Assembly: GCA_025738555.1 (NCBI GenBank)
Contig: JAOVFP010000003.1
Location: 5,828,001 to 5,892,000, forward strand
Length of the DNA stretch: 64,000 nt
Reading direction: 5' to 3'
Origin: Cyathus striatus
Taxonomy: Eukaryota; Basidiomycota; Agaricomycetes; Agaricales; Nidulariaceae
Below, piece by piece: positions 44,137 to 56,695 of this stretch (position 1 is the first letter of the stretch; every line of letters starts with the position of its first letter). A model generated the notes under the pieces. The model had not been told where the DNA came from. It searched no databases and saw nothing but the letters and a program-made list of their open reading frames with translations. The translations under genes and the position numbers were made by a program.

Positions 44137-45136
44137 GGTTGGGCAGTGCTGCAAGAATCAAATGAAGAATATATGCAGTGTTGTACATTACATGACATCA
44201 ACACATCTGAAACAGCACTTGAGCCTCCTCTGAGTCTTCCCCATTCTCCAGGTATGTGATTCATTGTACTAGTAATAGTTCACATATGAACTGAACTTAA
44301 ATTTGCTTACAATATACATAGTATCTTCACATAACACCCAATATGACTCTGACACAACACATGTGCATGACAATGCATCAGAGAAAAAGACTAGTAGTAC
44401 AGATGTAACAGGAAGCAAGAACCTTGGATTCCACAAGCTCCACTTATTAGAACGTGCCATCAGAGTTCACTCAAATGATCCTGCAATTTCTACTAATACT
44501 GGTAAAAATATATCAATACCAGTTGTTCCCATACAGACAGACTTACAATACCTATATTTTGAAGGTTTGAAATACCTAAATGTGAAGGAAGAAGTTCCTC
44601 GCATGACAAGAAATCAATATAAATCTCAACATGAAGCCAGTTTGGGGTTCGAAAAAAATATTGCATCTATATCATTTCAGGACCCAAAAGGATTATGTTC
44701 TGAAAATGAAGACGTTATTCGTCACAACTGCAGGTTCATTTTGGAGGACGATACCAGAAGTGTACAACATGCAGATTACAGTCCAGCAGAAAATACAAAG
44801 GCATATCCAACAAAACAGAGGACAGATTCATTCCTTGATACTGTTCAAGACGTTATTAATGATTGCCGAAGCGAGTTCAAAATACCACCAGTAAGACATT
44901 TTTAACTATAGTCTGCGCAAGAATATAGAATGCTAACATCGATTCCATATTAGAATAATAATGGCGTGTCAGCTGTAGTTGATTTGGAAAAACCAAGCGA
45001 ATCGGAGAAAGTTGACCAAACCAAGCGGAAGAGAGGTCGCAGCAAATCCTATGATTCAGAATCCGAAATTCAAGCAGTACGGAGCCGCAGACAGACAAGT
45101 CTTCTCGAGGCGTCAAGGCCAGCGAAAGAAGACTGA
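44137..45136 (+). CDS. Hypothetical multi-exon protein (5' end unresolved)
   Basis: One frame continues across two introns: exon from 44137 (WAVLQESNEEYMQCCTLHD) to 44251; exon about 44319-44889 (SSHNTQYDSDTTHVHDNA; later LLERAIRVHSNDPAIS); intron 44890-44954; and a last exon to the TGA at 45136 (SAVVDLEKPSESEKVD, KRKRGRSKSYDSESE). The C-terminus is basic with KRKRGR, compatible with nuclear import. No domain is recognised. The first exon starts after a TTCCAG acceptor, so the start codon lies upstream. It is the first gene outside the transposon island. Confidence 0.5.
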
Positions 45137-45854
45137 AAACTTCCGGTCCGAAACAGCCTACAGGAAGGGAGTAATATGGGGGTTGAAGGCAAGTTGAGGA
45201 TCAAGATATATAGATAGTATAACCGAAATAATGGATTTTATTGCTTATCATCGATATCGCTGGTGGCGCAGGACTATTGAAGTGACCAAGAGGACGAAGG
45301 TTGATCATATAAGCACTTCAAGCCTCTTCATCAGGATTCGGCGACTAAATAGCGGTTGGCTGCCTGGACCAACTGGTGTAAAAGTTTGAACCAGGAGGGT
45401 ATACCGTGACAGAATGTGCTGATCATTTGGAGGCCAGGGGTAGGTTAAGGGATAGTAGCAGGCTTTATTTCTTGATGTGAAAGGAGAAGCAGATAAAATC
45501 CTTCGTGTGATAAAATATTCCAATAAGTAGCAGCCGGCACAAACGAAAAGGATGCGTAACTGATAAATCATGGGTAGCGTTCAATGGTTCGATGTAAGAG
45601 CCACGAATGATGGCTACTGACGCCGTAGAAATTACTGGTTAGAATATATCTAATGCATACTAATACTAATGTACTGAAGCATAATTAACGTACTTATTGT
45701 AACAAATACACTACGACGTCTGCAAGTCCGATTGAATAGTAGAATCTTCGTGCAAAAACTAATGGTGATATCAAGGCCAATCGCTGTCTGCCATTGAAAC
45801 AATGTAAGATACAGATAGATTCCCGGAATTAAAAGTTGCGCTCACCTTTATACT
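45137..45854. other. Intergenic, no gene seen
   Basis: It lies between two convergent genes. No conserved frame or RNA was found. Confidence 0.6.
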
Positions 45855-46697
45855 TCACAGAACCCCCGGGAAGAACCACCAGTGAACGCGTTTTGCGTAT
45901 ATATCCCATTCGTTTCCAAAAAGTGATTTCATTTGTCGATCCTCTGCTATCGCGCGACTTACACAAACTGAAATTGCCCATGCCCACCAGCTTGCGATAA
46001 TACCCGCGGAAAGCATGGGTAATCGCAGAGGACCGCACTCGGTTGCCCAGCTACCAGAAGTTAGGTGGGATAAAGATATCCCAGCAATCATAAACATAGA
46101 TCCAGTATAGGCAGGATGGCGGACATATTGATATAGACGGCTGGTCACCAGTTTGTGTTGAGGATCAACTGTGAGATCGAAGGTGAAAAGGTTTCCAAGT
46201 GCCTTGTAGCAATCGAGACGAATACATGTTGCAGTTGCAACCAATATGGCACCAGAAATGCACAGATTGGTAAGCCGGACGTCGCCCCGCGGTGAGGGGC
46301 AAACCATAGATGTGAACGGAGATAGAGTTGGGTGATTGTGCATGAAGAAATATAACAGTTCCATGACAGCACAAGTCCAAGTGAAATACTGTTGGAACTT
46401 ATACAGCAAGGATCAGTCAATTTTCCGAAATGGCATTTATAAGATAATACGTACCTTGAACACTAAAGGTGCCATTTGAAGTATGATGGGCTCTTCCACA
46501 TAGTATCGTTGCTTTATTTGAGTCGGATTAGGAGGGGTGCTTGCAAGCTGATGCCAGAAAGCTTGAGCAGTAATGAGTCCAATGCGTAGAAGAGAGAGAA
46601 CCTCCATGGATAGTACACCGGCTGAAAGATTGAGAGGAACGGAATGGACAGGAAAGCTCATTGTGGCTATGTTGGAGGAAAAGGCACTGTTAGACAT
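45855..46697 (-). CDS. ICMT-like protein: isoprenylcysteine carboxyl methyltransferase family
   Basis: Two exons: 46697-46455 and 46397-45855, with a 57-bp intron (GTACGT...AAG). The product is 261 residues from 46697; an alternative Met at 46661 gives 249. Several hydrophobic membrane segments precede the family signature: LVTSRLYQYVRHPAYTG at about residues 165-180 and the end AEDRQMKSLFGNEWDIYAKR followed by WWFFPGVL. ICMT (yeast Ste14) methylates the C-terminal prenylcysteine of CaaX proteins in the ER membrane using S-adenosylmethionine. An STPPNP motif after the first helix is shared with fungal relatives. Which substrate this paralogue acts on is unknown. Confidence 0.85.
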
Positions 46698-46702
46698 TCA
46701 GG

Positions 46703-47344
46703 TTAAGTACTACTACCACCCTTATATTCGAGACTCGGTGCCTCAGCAGAACCACATTGACGGTCGCCGTTTTTCCGGCACGTCATCCAAATATGCTTCG
46801 AGTATCCATGGATAGCACATAATGTGTTCAGTCCGCGGACTATCCAAACAGAGGATTGAATCAAACATTTACGCTTTTCAGAAGTTGAGTAAGGGACGTA
46901 CGCGCCCTGCATTGTACGTGTCCCCTTCTGTAGAAGATACGATGCAGATGTGGGAAGTTGGAATCCAGATCCAACTCCAACTGGATATGTCGAGTGATGC
47001 GAATCAGCGGTATGGCAATGAAATAAGTAGGTCCGGCGAATATCATGACCGAAGACTATTCTTTTTGAACAGAAGTGTATCAAAATTATTCGCGGTCAAA
47101 TATTTCCGGGTATCGTAGAATAATGGCAAAAATAGAGAGCAACTTTAGGCTCACAGTGGCAAGGGTAGAGATCCATGACAGAATATAAGATCCTGGATGC
47201 CGGAACAGTCGAAGCATCAGCATGGAACAAGCAATAGACAACAACAATGAGAAAAGAAGTCCTCGGCAGTAAAACTCCTATCGAGGAAAGTGGGCTTATT
47301 TGTGTATAGGGCAGGTGCAGCTTTGCGAGTGTACCTATTGCCAT
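46703..47344 (-). other. Unresolved minus-strand open stretches
   Basis: The frame 47344-47096 starts MAIGTLAKLHLPYTQISP and contains a hydrophobic helix (SFLIVVVYCLF). 47046-46861 is another open stretch. They could be exons of a small membrane protein upstream of the ICMT-like gene, but no family or splice pattern could be supported. Confidence 0.25.
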
Positions 47345-50300
47345 CGTCGTGAGTTGGATCCATGCTGACTAGTAGTGTAAATTTAGGTAATATCAACTGT
47401 TGTGCGCTAGATCTGGACCCACAGACAGCTGACGATAGTTGTGGACCTAGTACTAATAGTAGTCTGAGTAAGATATCTGATCTGCGATGAAGCTCTAATT
47501 CCTAGCTGAAAAATGAGACGTTGGATATCGGCCCGAAGCTCATGCGTAGTGCAACGTACATCTCGAAGATGGTACGTCTTTCTACTTATAAACTTTCCGT
47601 ACAAGCGTCCAAATGGAGTAAGTAACACCCACGAACTGGCGAAAATCTTTGGAAAATCTGCACTTCATCCGAATCAAAAGGAATGAATGCGATTAATAAT
47701 GCATTACCATAAGAAGCACTACTTACCACTGTACCAGTTGTAGTTCAGGTATCAAAGGGTCCAGAGCTTGGGAGTAATCATCTTCTATGTAGAGCTGTGT
47801 GGGGTGTGATATGAAAATCTTCAAAGATGTTGATTGCAGTCATCCGATGGGAAACTACTTACCATGTTTGAATTAACGGACATATGCGAGACTAGAGACT
47901 ACTTCCTCCATAAGAGCACTTAGTTATGTATCAAGAATAACAAAGAATCAGTAGTACGTTATCACGAGAGGAACTCAGCGCACCCGATGACGCATCAAAA
48001 GCCTCCGAGGCAACATAAGTATCTTTATGTAGGAGTGGTCTGTGTGCGGAGGTGACATTCTGGAATCATATCCTAAGAGTAGTAAGTTTGTGTCTCGTCA
48101 GATTTGCGTAATGTCATACTATATGCAGAAAACCAGGAAATGTTGGGTCGGCATCGCTAAGTAATACTTTGAGAATCGCAGATGATGCATCTGATGATGC
48201 ATCTGATGATCCAGCAATTCAACTCCATCGAGTATGTATTTGTCTTTTCCCCAACCGTATCAAACACTGTTGTTACCTCTTCATCTTACAGCCACATTCT
48301 AACCGATGCTGTACCTTGCTGTACCCGCATATTAACCTCGACAACCTTGGGAAATAAAGCTAGAAACATGCGATTCGGAATGTGAGCGTCCCAGACTTGT
48401 CGGCGGAACCTGTGTGCTTTTGTGTCTCCATGGTGAATAGCTGATTTGACGAAGAAGTCAAGTATTACGAGACCATTATATAGTATATTTCAGAAACCAT
48501 TCCGAGCCATTTGAGACGAATTGTTGACTGTGTAATATAACTGCATTGACGTGGACAGCGATAAAACGTCCCGGATGGCAGGACTATAAGCCTAAGACTA
48601 AGCTATAATCTCCCCTCGATCGAAGCCAAGTTCAAGATTGATAGGGGAAGAACCAAGTGAATGAGCCTGACAGATTAGCTCAGAGCTGGAAGATAGCCTT
48701 GTCGACCTGCTGTACTGTGTTACACCTCTCGGCCAGTTATGAGGCTAGGTCATCGTCTTTAGCCTTTGACTTCAACTAGTGCGCCATCCCAAGAGCACAT
48801 ATCAGCAATAATAACCATCGAGCTTCAGTATTTTTACTCTTTCGCTAACACCGTAGGATAGGAGTGATATTTCGTAGCCAGGAGTTTGAAGTTGATGCCA
48901 TCCGCTAGACAAGCAACGTTAAATGCCAGTTCAGCTAACGCATGCTGTATGTAGGCACGTGTAGTGTCAGCTTTGGAGCAATTAGGGATTTTCACCTAGA
49001 CCTCCGGTTCAGATGGTGAAGAATAGCAGTCGCCGAAACTGTATAAGAACAGAGTCATGATGAGATGCCTCTAAAAGGATAACCTGGCTTCATTTAATGA
49101 AATGTGCAGTAACTTTGACAGCATCAAAGATCATAGGCGTAAGGTTGTAAGTATTACAGTTAATGATCCTGTCTTGCATTCGTGAACGATATCTGGACTG
49201 TTATGGTCTAAGGATACCTGACGCTGATGGGAAAACTTCGGTGGCCAAGAAACAAGTGATCTGTAAAGTTAGCAATTAGCTCCAAATAAATAGACTATCA
49301 CTATATGTGGCAAGACCCAAAGACCCAGGGAGTGGATGATAGTCCATTATCAAATTTAAAGTTTCCGACTCTCAGTTCAACCTAGCTCCAATATGCCAAT
49401 ATGCCTAAATATGTGCTCTGGAGGACATACTAGCAAGCCACATCCCATCGCTTGAGAAGCATCCAAGTTGGGCGTGTAGAAAAACGCGTCTCCTGCAGTG
49501 TTTATGTCTGCTGTCCACGATGTGATTTTCGTATGCACCAGTAAAAATTGAACGGAAGGAACGGAACTTCATGTACAATCGTCGTCCTCCCGTACAAGTT
49601 TGATATTCCTGACCAAAAAAAAAAGGACCAGGAAAGTGCATGAAATCCCAGAATCCTACCAACTTTACTTCTTTCGTGCCAACAGGTCGATTTGACGGAG
49701 CCTAGTATTTTCTTTAGTTCTGACGGCCGTGAACAGAGTGCGGCGAGCACGCATAAAGCACAACGTAGGTCTCTGAAAATCACAATGGTACCATACTGTT
49801 GGTTACGATATTCAGAAAATCCGTATGTTTGTGGGGCTGTGCCAGGTTGAGGGGGATCTTCTCTTGATCCGTGAAATTAGTAGTCGAGACTGTCTAGTTT
49901 TCCTTGAATATATGTCGTCGGTAAAAATTCCACATGAAATCCCCGCCAACGGACCATGTCGAATTCCGATCTTCTTTATTTCATCAATCATCCTCTGTCT
50001 ATTCATTGATTAGAGCACACACGGGGTGATACAACCAATTGCTAAATACAATATCAAATACCTGCTCAATTTTCGTTAGTTGCTGCGGACATATGGTTAA
50101 ACGAAAAGTTGCTGTTGAACGATGGAACTTGCAACGCTGTTGTGGCCAGAACCCAGGTTAACTGAGGACAAACACCGGGATCCGGTATCTTCTAACCGAC
50201 CAAAGTATCGAGAGTAAACCTGATTTCTTCTATTGCATGCATTTAAGTATATGTAGTGGGGGTATTCCACGATACAACGATTAACTAACGAGTGGAAAAG

Positions 50301-51249
50301 AAAAGAGAAAGATAGCGCATACTACTACTAGAGCCGAGAAAACGGAAAAGAAAACATAGATAGCTACGAGTACAGAAAAATCTTGATTTGGCTTGCATGT
50401 CTAAAATTGAAGCAGATGACGATCCAGGGTGAGGATAAGGTATGTACTTAGTAGGTAAGTATGTATGTACAGTAATATATTTGCAGCAGTTCAAGCGGGG
50501 TAAGGGGTGTGAGGGAGGTATCCGGATAAACGGGAATAAAGGAGGGTGCGAGCCAGGACAACGGGACGCAAAAACACACATAAGAAAAACACAACGAACC
50601 ACTTCTTTCTTCTTTCTTCTTCTCCACCTTCTTTCTTATCACAGGTCACATCTCCATATCCCGCTTCGTCTTCCTTGCGCAGTAGCGCAATAGACTCATC
50701 TTTATCTATCCATACACGATTCCCTTCTAACGGGAGAATGTACAAAGCGTTCTTCATGATACCAGACCGATGGGGTATTGGGGTTGCGCATTTCAAAGCC
50801 GAGAGAACTCTTTCTGAAAGACCAAACCATGAAACGACATGGGAAGAATGTGAAAAGTGTAACAGAGGAAGGCGAAGTCGAGTGCCGATCATCAACTTCA
50901 GAGAAATGCAAAGCGTAAGATTCATTTGGTCGTGGTGGCCGTTATTCTTGTTCGTACATTGGTCGTGATTGGTAGTCCGTTTGATAGGATTTTGTTTTTG
51001 TAGGTTTTCCCTGGGCCACATCCAAAAAATGGAATGCTCGACAAACTTTCACGTCGAACTCGCCTCGGATGTTTCCACTTCCACAAAGTCGAATGCTCGA
51101 CTAACTTCACGTCCAGCGTGACTGGACATCTCCGCCAACTCCCTACCCACTGTAAACACCGAAGTCGCCAACCAAATCACAGGAAAGCAGGGGTAACCTT
51201 GCAGCACCAGTGGCCACAGCGTCGAAACACAGAGGCAAAGGTAAACCTT
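47345..51249. other. Gene-poor interval, no recognisable gene
   Basis: About 3.9 kb. Open frames are short and lack domains on both strands. A small 12-bp tandem (GATGATGCATCT) lies at 48180-48212. Expressed non-coding RNA cannot be excluded. Confidence 0.55.
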
Positions 51250-51783
51250 CTAACGGAACCCCTGTAGTATGTTCAAACTTTTCGGCCTAAGCTTTCGAGT
51301 TGTCCCTGTGTCCCCCGAGGAGTGAACGGTGCTCGGGAAGGAACCTTGAAGGAAGAGATAGAGAACGGAGATGCGAGATGTGAAAAGAGTGGGAAGGTTC
51401 CCGCGGAGAGTTGGGTCATGTAGATGCCCAATAAGAGCTGCAACCTTCTTAACGCCCATGCCTCGTATAGAGACAGCTTCAATGGAGCCAACTTCTTTGT
51501 CGGTAATGCGAAAGTGCAAGTATAGGACCAGCATCTGACTCAGGTGTGAAAATCCAAGTTGCGGGACCGCGAAAGGGAACCACTCTTGAGTCAGCCTCCT
51601 GCATATAAAACACAGTAGGAAGCGTCGCAGAACCACGAGGGAAACCGTTCTGTATGAGCTTCCTCCGCGCCTAATAGGAGACATATCTCCTTGTTCATTC
51701 CCCTTCATTGTCTCCAGACCTATATCCACGGGAAATAGGTGGTAATTAAGGCTTAAAGCCTCGTGTCGCACTCGATCTTCCAA
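51250..51783 (-). CDS. Possible hypothetical protein, 177 residues
   Basis: This is a single open frame (MEDRVRHEALSLNYHLFPVD...), the longest in this gene-poor stretch. It has no recognised domain, no clear promoter and ordinary composition. It may be chance. Confidence 0.25.
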   Translation of the reverse strand: MEDRVRHEALSLNYHLFPVDIGLETMKGNEQGDMSPIRRGGSSYRTVSLVVLRRFLLCFICRRLTQEWFPFAVPQLGFSHLSQMLVLYLHFRITDKEVGSIEAVSIRGMGVKKVAALIGHLHDPTLRGNLPTLFTSRISVLYLFLQGSFPSTVHSSGDTGTTRKLRPKSLNILQGFR

Positions 51784-52015
51784 CTACGTCGCATAAGGAG
51801 TCCTGGACGGCTCGAGGTGCAATGACCTAGCTACCAGAGCTAAGACACATCTTCCAGCCGCAAGCCCACTTATTCTGGGTTCCACGAAAGCAAACCACTG
51901 GAACTTCATCTTCCCCCTCTACCATCCCCTCCCCTCTCCTCCACTCCAAGCAGACTAGCAACACCTTCTTCCCATCTCTTCTTCTCCTCACCGCATACAA
52001 CTCCCAAACACCCGC
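51784..52015. other. Short intergenic gap
   Basis: It contains a C/T-rich run just 3' of the cyclin gene. Nothing else was seen. Confidence 0.4.
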
Positions 52016-53646
52016 TTACATATCCCTCCCTCTCCTCTCCGGCGTTCTCTCCCCATCCACCTCCATACCTTCCTCCTCTCCTCTTACACTCTCCGTATCC
52101 GCAACACTCTTCGCTGGCCGAATAGTGGGCTCATCATCCGTCTCGCCATCTGTCTCTGTCTCATCCCCTGCCTCGGAGGTAGACGAAGACGTACAAGTTG
52201 ATCGGGTGTCCCAGTCCTGTTCTCCACGTTGGGTAGATTGCGAGCGAGGCTGGGCATGACCCACAGGTACCTTGCCTCCAAAAGCATCTATCGCTCCCAT
52301 TCGTCTCGCTTCGTCTCCTCCACCCGTGCCTCTTCCCGTACTTGATATGGACGTAGAGGAAACAACATGTGGAGCGGAGGAAGGTGAGAGGGACGGGGAA
52401 GGAGCGGGCCGGCTTGACCGGCTGAAGAGGATTAGCTGATTTGCGTAGTGTTGCATTTCGGCTGTAGAGATGACCAATCTGAAATCATTCAGAAGGAGGA
52501 ATTGGAGTTCGAGCTGGTTGAGTTCTGGGAGTGGCAGGCCGCCAACCTAGTCATCACAAAATTAGTAATTAGTTTTATTGTGAGAAGAATTTGCTAACAT
52601 ACCTTCGCATACCGCGAATTGGTATAAAACACGTCAGAGAAAAACTTGCTCGCCACTGTAACACCAGCAATGACGAGTCGATGAATATTATATGAATCGA
52701 TCACAAAAGTCCTTCCAGTGGCATCCAGGCTCATTTTGCTCATGCGATCAAAGTATACCAGCAAGCTCAAGAAAACATGGTTCGTGGTCGGGCAGTATTT
52801 TAGTATGCGCAACAAATATGCTTCAAGGGTAATGGTGGGGACATTGCGTGCATGAAAGGTAAGGGTACTGGCGGGGGTGCTGAGGGCACTGCGGGAGGCG
52901 GTGGTGAGGGTATGCCAAATCGGTGGATAATGTGCAGTAGATGGAGCAGTGGAAATCGATGTGGTAGAAGACGACGAATTAGGGATATGAGGTGGGGAAG
53001 TCAGTAGTTTATCGTTCGCTGCTGCGATCTGAGTGAGTAGGGACGCGAGAAGCTTGAGCAAGTCGGTGGGCGGGTAAGAATGGATATCAACGGAAGGTAT
53101 CGGCTCCGGTACCGGGGAGGCAGATGATGAAGGTGAGGCGGAGGGGGTGGTAGGTGTGGCAGAGCGATAGTTTGGCGTGGTGGGCTTGTTTTGGTGGTGA
53201 TGATGGTGGTGCTGGTGCCCGTTAGGGGCTCCACCCGCCGAAACTGACCTCGGGGCCTGATAAGCACCGTGGGCTTGCCCATGGGTGTTTACCAAGACAG
53301 AGTGCGACTGATGCTGCGCCAGCGAGGCAGCATGATGGCTCTGGGTCTGGGTATTTGTATTGGATGCCAGGGCTGCCGTTGTTGCGGGAGTCGCTGACGA
53401 TATTGGAGCGGTGGGAATTATTGTTGAACGTGAGGCGGTAGAGGCAACAGTGGATGCCGACGAGAACAAGGAGGATGAGGAGGAAGGAGTGGTAGACGAG
53501 GAAGATGCAGAAGCTGGTACTGGGGCGGATTGAGATAAAGAAGAGGAAGACTTGCGCTTTTGTTGGGGCGGGCGATGGGCCACATCAGGAGAGGGATGAG
53601 AAAAAGGATTATGGACAAGGGCGAGCATGCCCGATGGTATATGCAC
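52016..53646 (-). CDS. Pho80-type cyclin (Pho85 CDK partner)
   Basis: Two exons, 53646-52603 and 52546-52016, are separated by a 56-bp intron (GTATGT...CTAG, phase 0), giving about 524 residues. Residues 1-200 are low-complexity Ser/Ala/Pro/His-rich. The cyclin fold follows at about 255-400: ILKYCPTTNHVFLSLLVYFD, then IDSYNIHRLVIAGVTVASKF, FSDVFYTNSRYAKV, GGLPLPELNQLELQFL and LNDFRLVIS. Splicing joins AK to VGGLP exactly as in relatives. PHO80/PREG-like cyclins bind a Pho85-type kinase and regulate phosphate and nutrient signalling. The C-terminus is acidic and Ser/Thr-rich. Confidence in the family is high; the specific role is inferred. Confidence 0.9.
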
Positions 53647-56600
53647 TGAGTCGTGTATTGTTATCGTTGGGGACGACGGTCAAAGGATGGTCCTCGCTGT
53701 TTCAGACGACGAGCTCAGGAACGGATGGTGGATAAAAAACAAGACGAACAAAATTATTTACACAATTAATCAACAAACTATAAATCTGGGCACGTGACTC
53801 TATACAGCATCCTCACACGTTCCGGTCTGCTCGTTCCCTTCTTCCCGCCTTACACACACGTTCTTCCTGCCTGCTTACCTGCCAGCAAGATATGCTAGCA
53901 ATCAGATATGTCAGGATTTCAATGTTCATAATAATATTCCCAAGATGATGCAATAATCCTCCGCTGCACCTAAACATGTATATTGCAATCACACCGGCCT
54001 CTCTATCCCCGCCTCGGAGTCGGTCTCCCCACCCCCATCTCCCGTAACGAGTTGATCCTCTGCCGCGGGCTCTATTGACGCACCCAGCGGCCTTTCCAAG
54101 TCTCGTGTCGCCGGGTCCTCTGAATAGCGCATTATGAGTCACCTCGGTCCTTCACCCCGACAGCACTCGTAAGTAGTCTAGCCAAACCGACAGAATATGC
54201 CGTGCGCTGCGATGCTCAGCGTCGATACACCGACTGACGGCTTAAATGCCATTCTTACTGCACCGCGTGCCGCGTCGCCCCCCGGACTAAACGGATTTAT
54301 CACTCTCCATCGCACGTTTCCCCGTCCATCAGACCCTTCCTTCCCTGAAGAAGCAATGAGGGGATGGGCAAGGCCATATGACCTCACGGCTAAAACGCAA
54401 TCTCTTCGATTTGTCGCAGTTCATTTTCGGTTCTGTCAAGTCCAAACTATTTTTGTGCCTTTCGTACTTATCTGCATTCTGCTGCAATGTTGTAGCACTA
54501 CTGTACGATAACGACAGGAGGGCTATTGCCAATTACACTTCGTCACGACAGTCGACGATACATATCCCATGCTTCTATAATTTTTCCCTGCATTGCATGG
54601 AATACACACGACGCTGATGCGCTCCACCTTCTCAGTTACCTCATGCGCTGATCCATTCTTGTACAGAGTCGACATGATTCGCACTCCAATGAAAACATCC
54701 GAGCTGTCGACGTTCGCGCAAGATACGTCAGCCCGCAGCTGGTAATGATCGATATCTACCATTAACAGCACATCCTCTTTATCGTACGCGCCCGCGTCCG
54801 GCTTTTATACACCCTCTCCTCCAGCCAACTATGGCCTTCGCCAAATCTCGACAACATCTGACCATGTATAAACGCTTGATTCTCCGCAATCCGCGCGAAT
54901 CAAGGCGAATCACCAATTATTCTCCATGCAAGAGTTAAAACTATGCCCAAGTTATACCGCAGGGACGATTTATATTATCCTGGTACCTAACGGATCACTC
55001 ATCCTACGTGCTAGATGCTAGCTGCTACTGGCGACTCGAAAGATCTTCACCCTGGTCCTCCAGGAATAGCAAGCCGTTCTTCCGGGTCCGTAGCTGCTAT
55101 ATATATACGTGGTTTCATAGGGTTTCATACATTCGAAATATCACTTCGTAACCAGTCTGTCCACCTCTTCGTGTGTGGCTCCTAAATGTCCGCCTATTGG
55201 AATGCAAACACAAACACCAGCGGGACACGATAATGCACCCCCTGTTTTAATGTGCCTTTCATTTGACCGCCGTTGTCTGGGATGGTAACGACGACATGGT
55301 GCAGCTATCCGCTGGTGTCCTAAATAGTACAATACAGCATAACAAACCAAGAGTCTTTATCTCCTCAAATCACGATCGTTATGTTGTCTTATCAAGACCA
55401 CAGTAACTGATTTGGATACATGTTCATTCCCCAATCTCGCATGTTAATAAAGGCAAGGTGGCTCATTTCACCCTTGTGCTGGATGGTCATTATGTCCCTT
55501 TCTTGGCCTTTGTGAAATCACTTGTTTCGATGCCGGTCTAGGACATGCATCGACACAGTCAGACACCATGATACCCAAGACTTCACGTCCATGTCAATTT
55601 TCGATGCTAACGGCTGCGAGGCTCTCTGTTTACCTCTCTATTGTGCCTCACTCACCCCTACCACAGGCGTAAAGGCTCCCGCTGCATCCGATCCTTTTCA
55701 GCCAACAAGTCTATTACTGCGGTGATCATTTGAAAAGATGACACCTCGCCGCCGCGACCTCGGACAATATTGAATCGGATCAGGGAACGGATGGTATAAC
55801 CTGATTTTCAACACTTTCCAAAAAGGCTGTTTTGCGCGATTCAGTCTTGTGTAGGGTGTGAATGTATGGACCTCCTGCCACAGCAGCAGCTTGGATCGAA
55901 CATGTTTCAGTCAATTTTACAATTTGTAGAGTCGATCTGCTGCGCCAGGGGTGCTTGTTTTACAGTGGGTGTTGTACCTCACGACAGCTCCTTTCTATCA
56001 ATCCGGCAGATTGACCTTTTGTCTCGCAAGTGCTACACTTATTATCAACTACTCGGAAATGTTAAGCGAAGGATTTACGAGTGTAGCACGTTGGATATCC
56101 GTTGGGAACGTACAAGGTGCCCCTTTGGTGCACCGCACAACAAAGTTTTAGCCGGGAATCCTATACTCCGGGATAAATACATACAAAAGTCGAGCGCTTT
56201 GCAGCCTTGATCTACTCACCCATCTCTTTTTCCAACTACATATCTTACCTTTGAGGAGTTCCGGATTTTTCTGCAACAAACAAAAGGGATGTATGCATAA
56301 TTCGTGATGTGCTTAGGATTCAATGTTATCTGCTCTGTTTTAGTTAAGGATGTCGAGTTCGACATATGTAAGTACTCGATACTAAGCATAATATTTCTGT
56401 ACTTATGTCAAGGAATAAAGTTACATGATTATTTGACTTCTTACAAAATATACTACCCCCAAAGAAAGTTAACTCGCCATCACCGCCGGCCACCTTCGCA
56501 TACAGTATACTTGAGAGTACATTTCAGCCTCCAGTATCAAGTCCGTATATGAATATCGACTAATGTTCCAATTGAAGCATCGTCTCGCATATCCAAAGCT

Positions 56601-56695
56601 CGCCCGCTATATCCAAAGTAAAGCTGCGCTTCCAGATGTTTCCGCAAGCATATCCAGACAAACACTTATAGATCGCCTATTCAGTCTTCCTCTGT
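53647..56695. other. Intergenic, no convincing gene
   Basis: About 3 kb. Short open frames on both strands (for example 53813-54142 minus, 55866-56210 plus) have no domain and overlap each other. The first few hundred bases are presumably the promoter of the cyclin gene. Confidence 0.55.
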
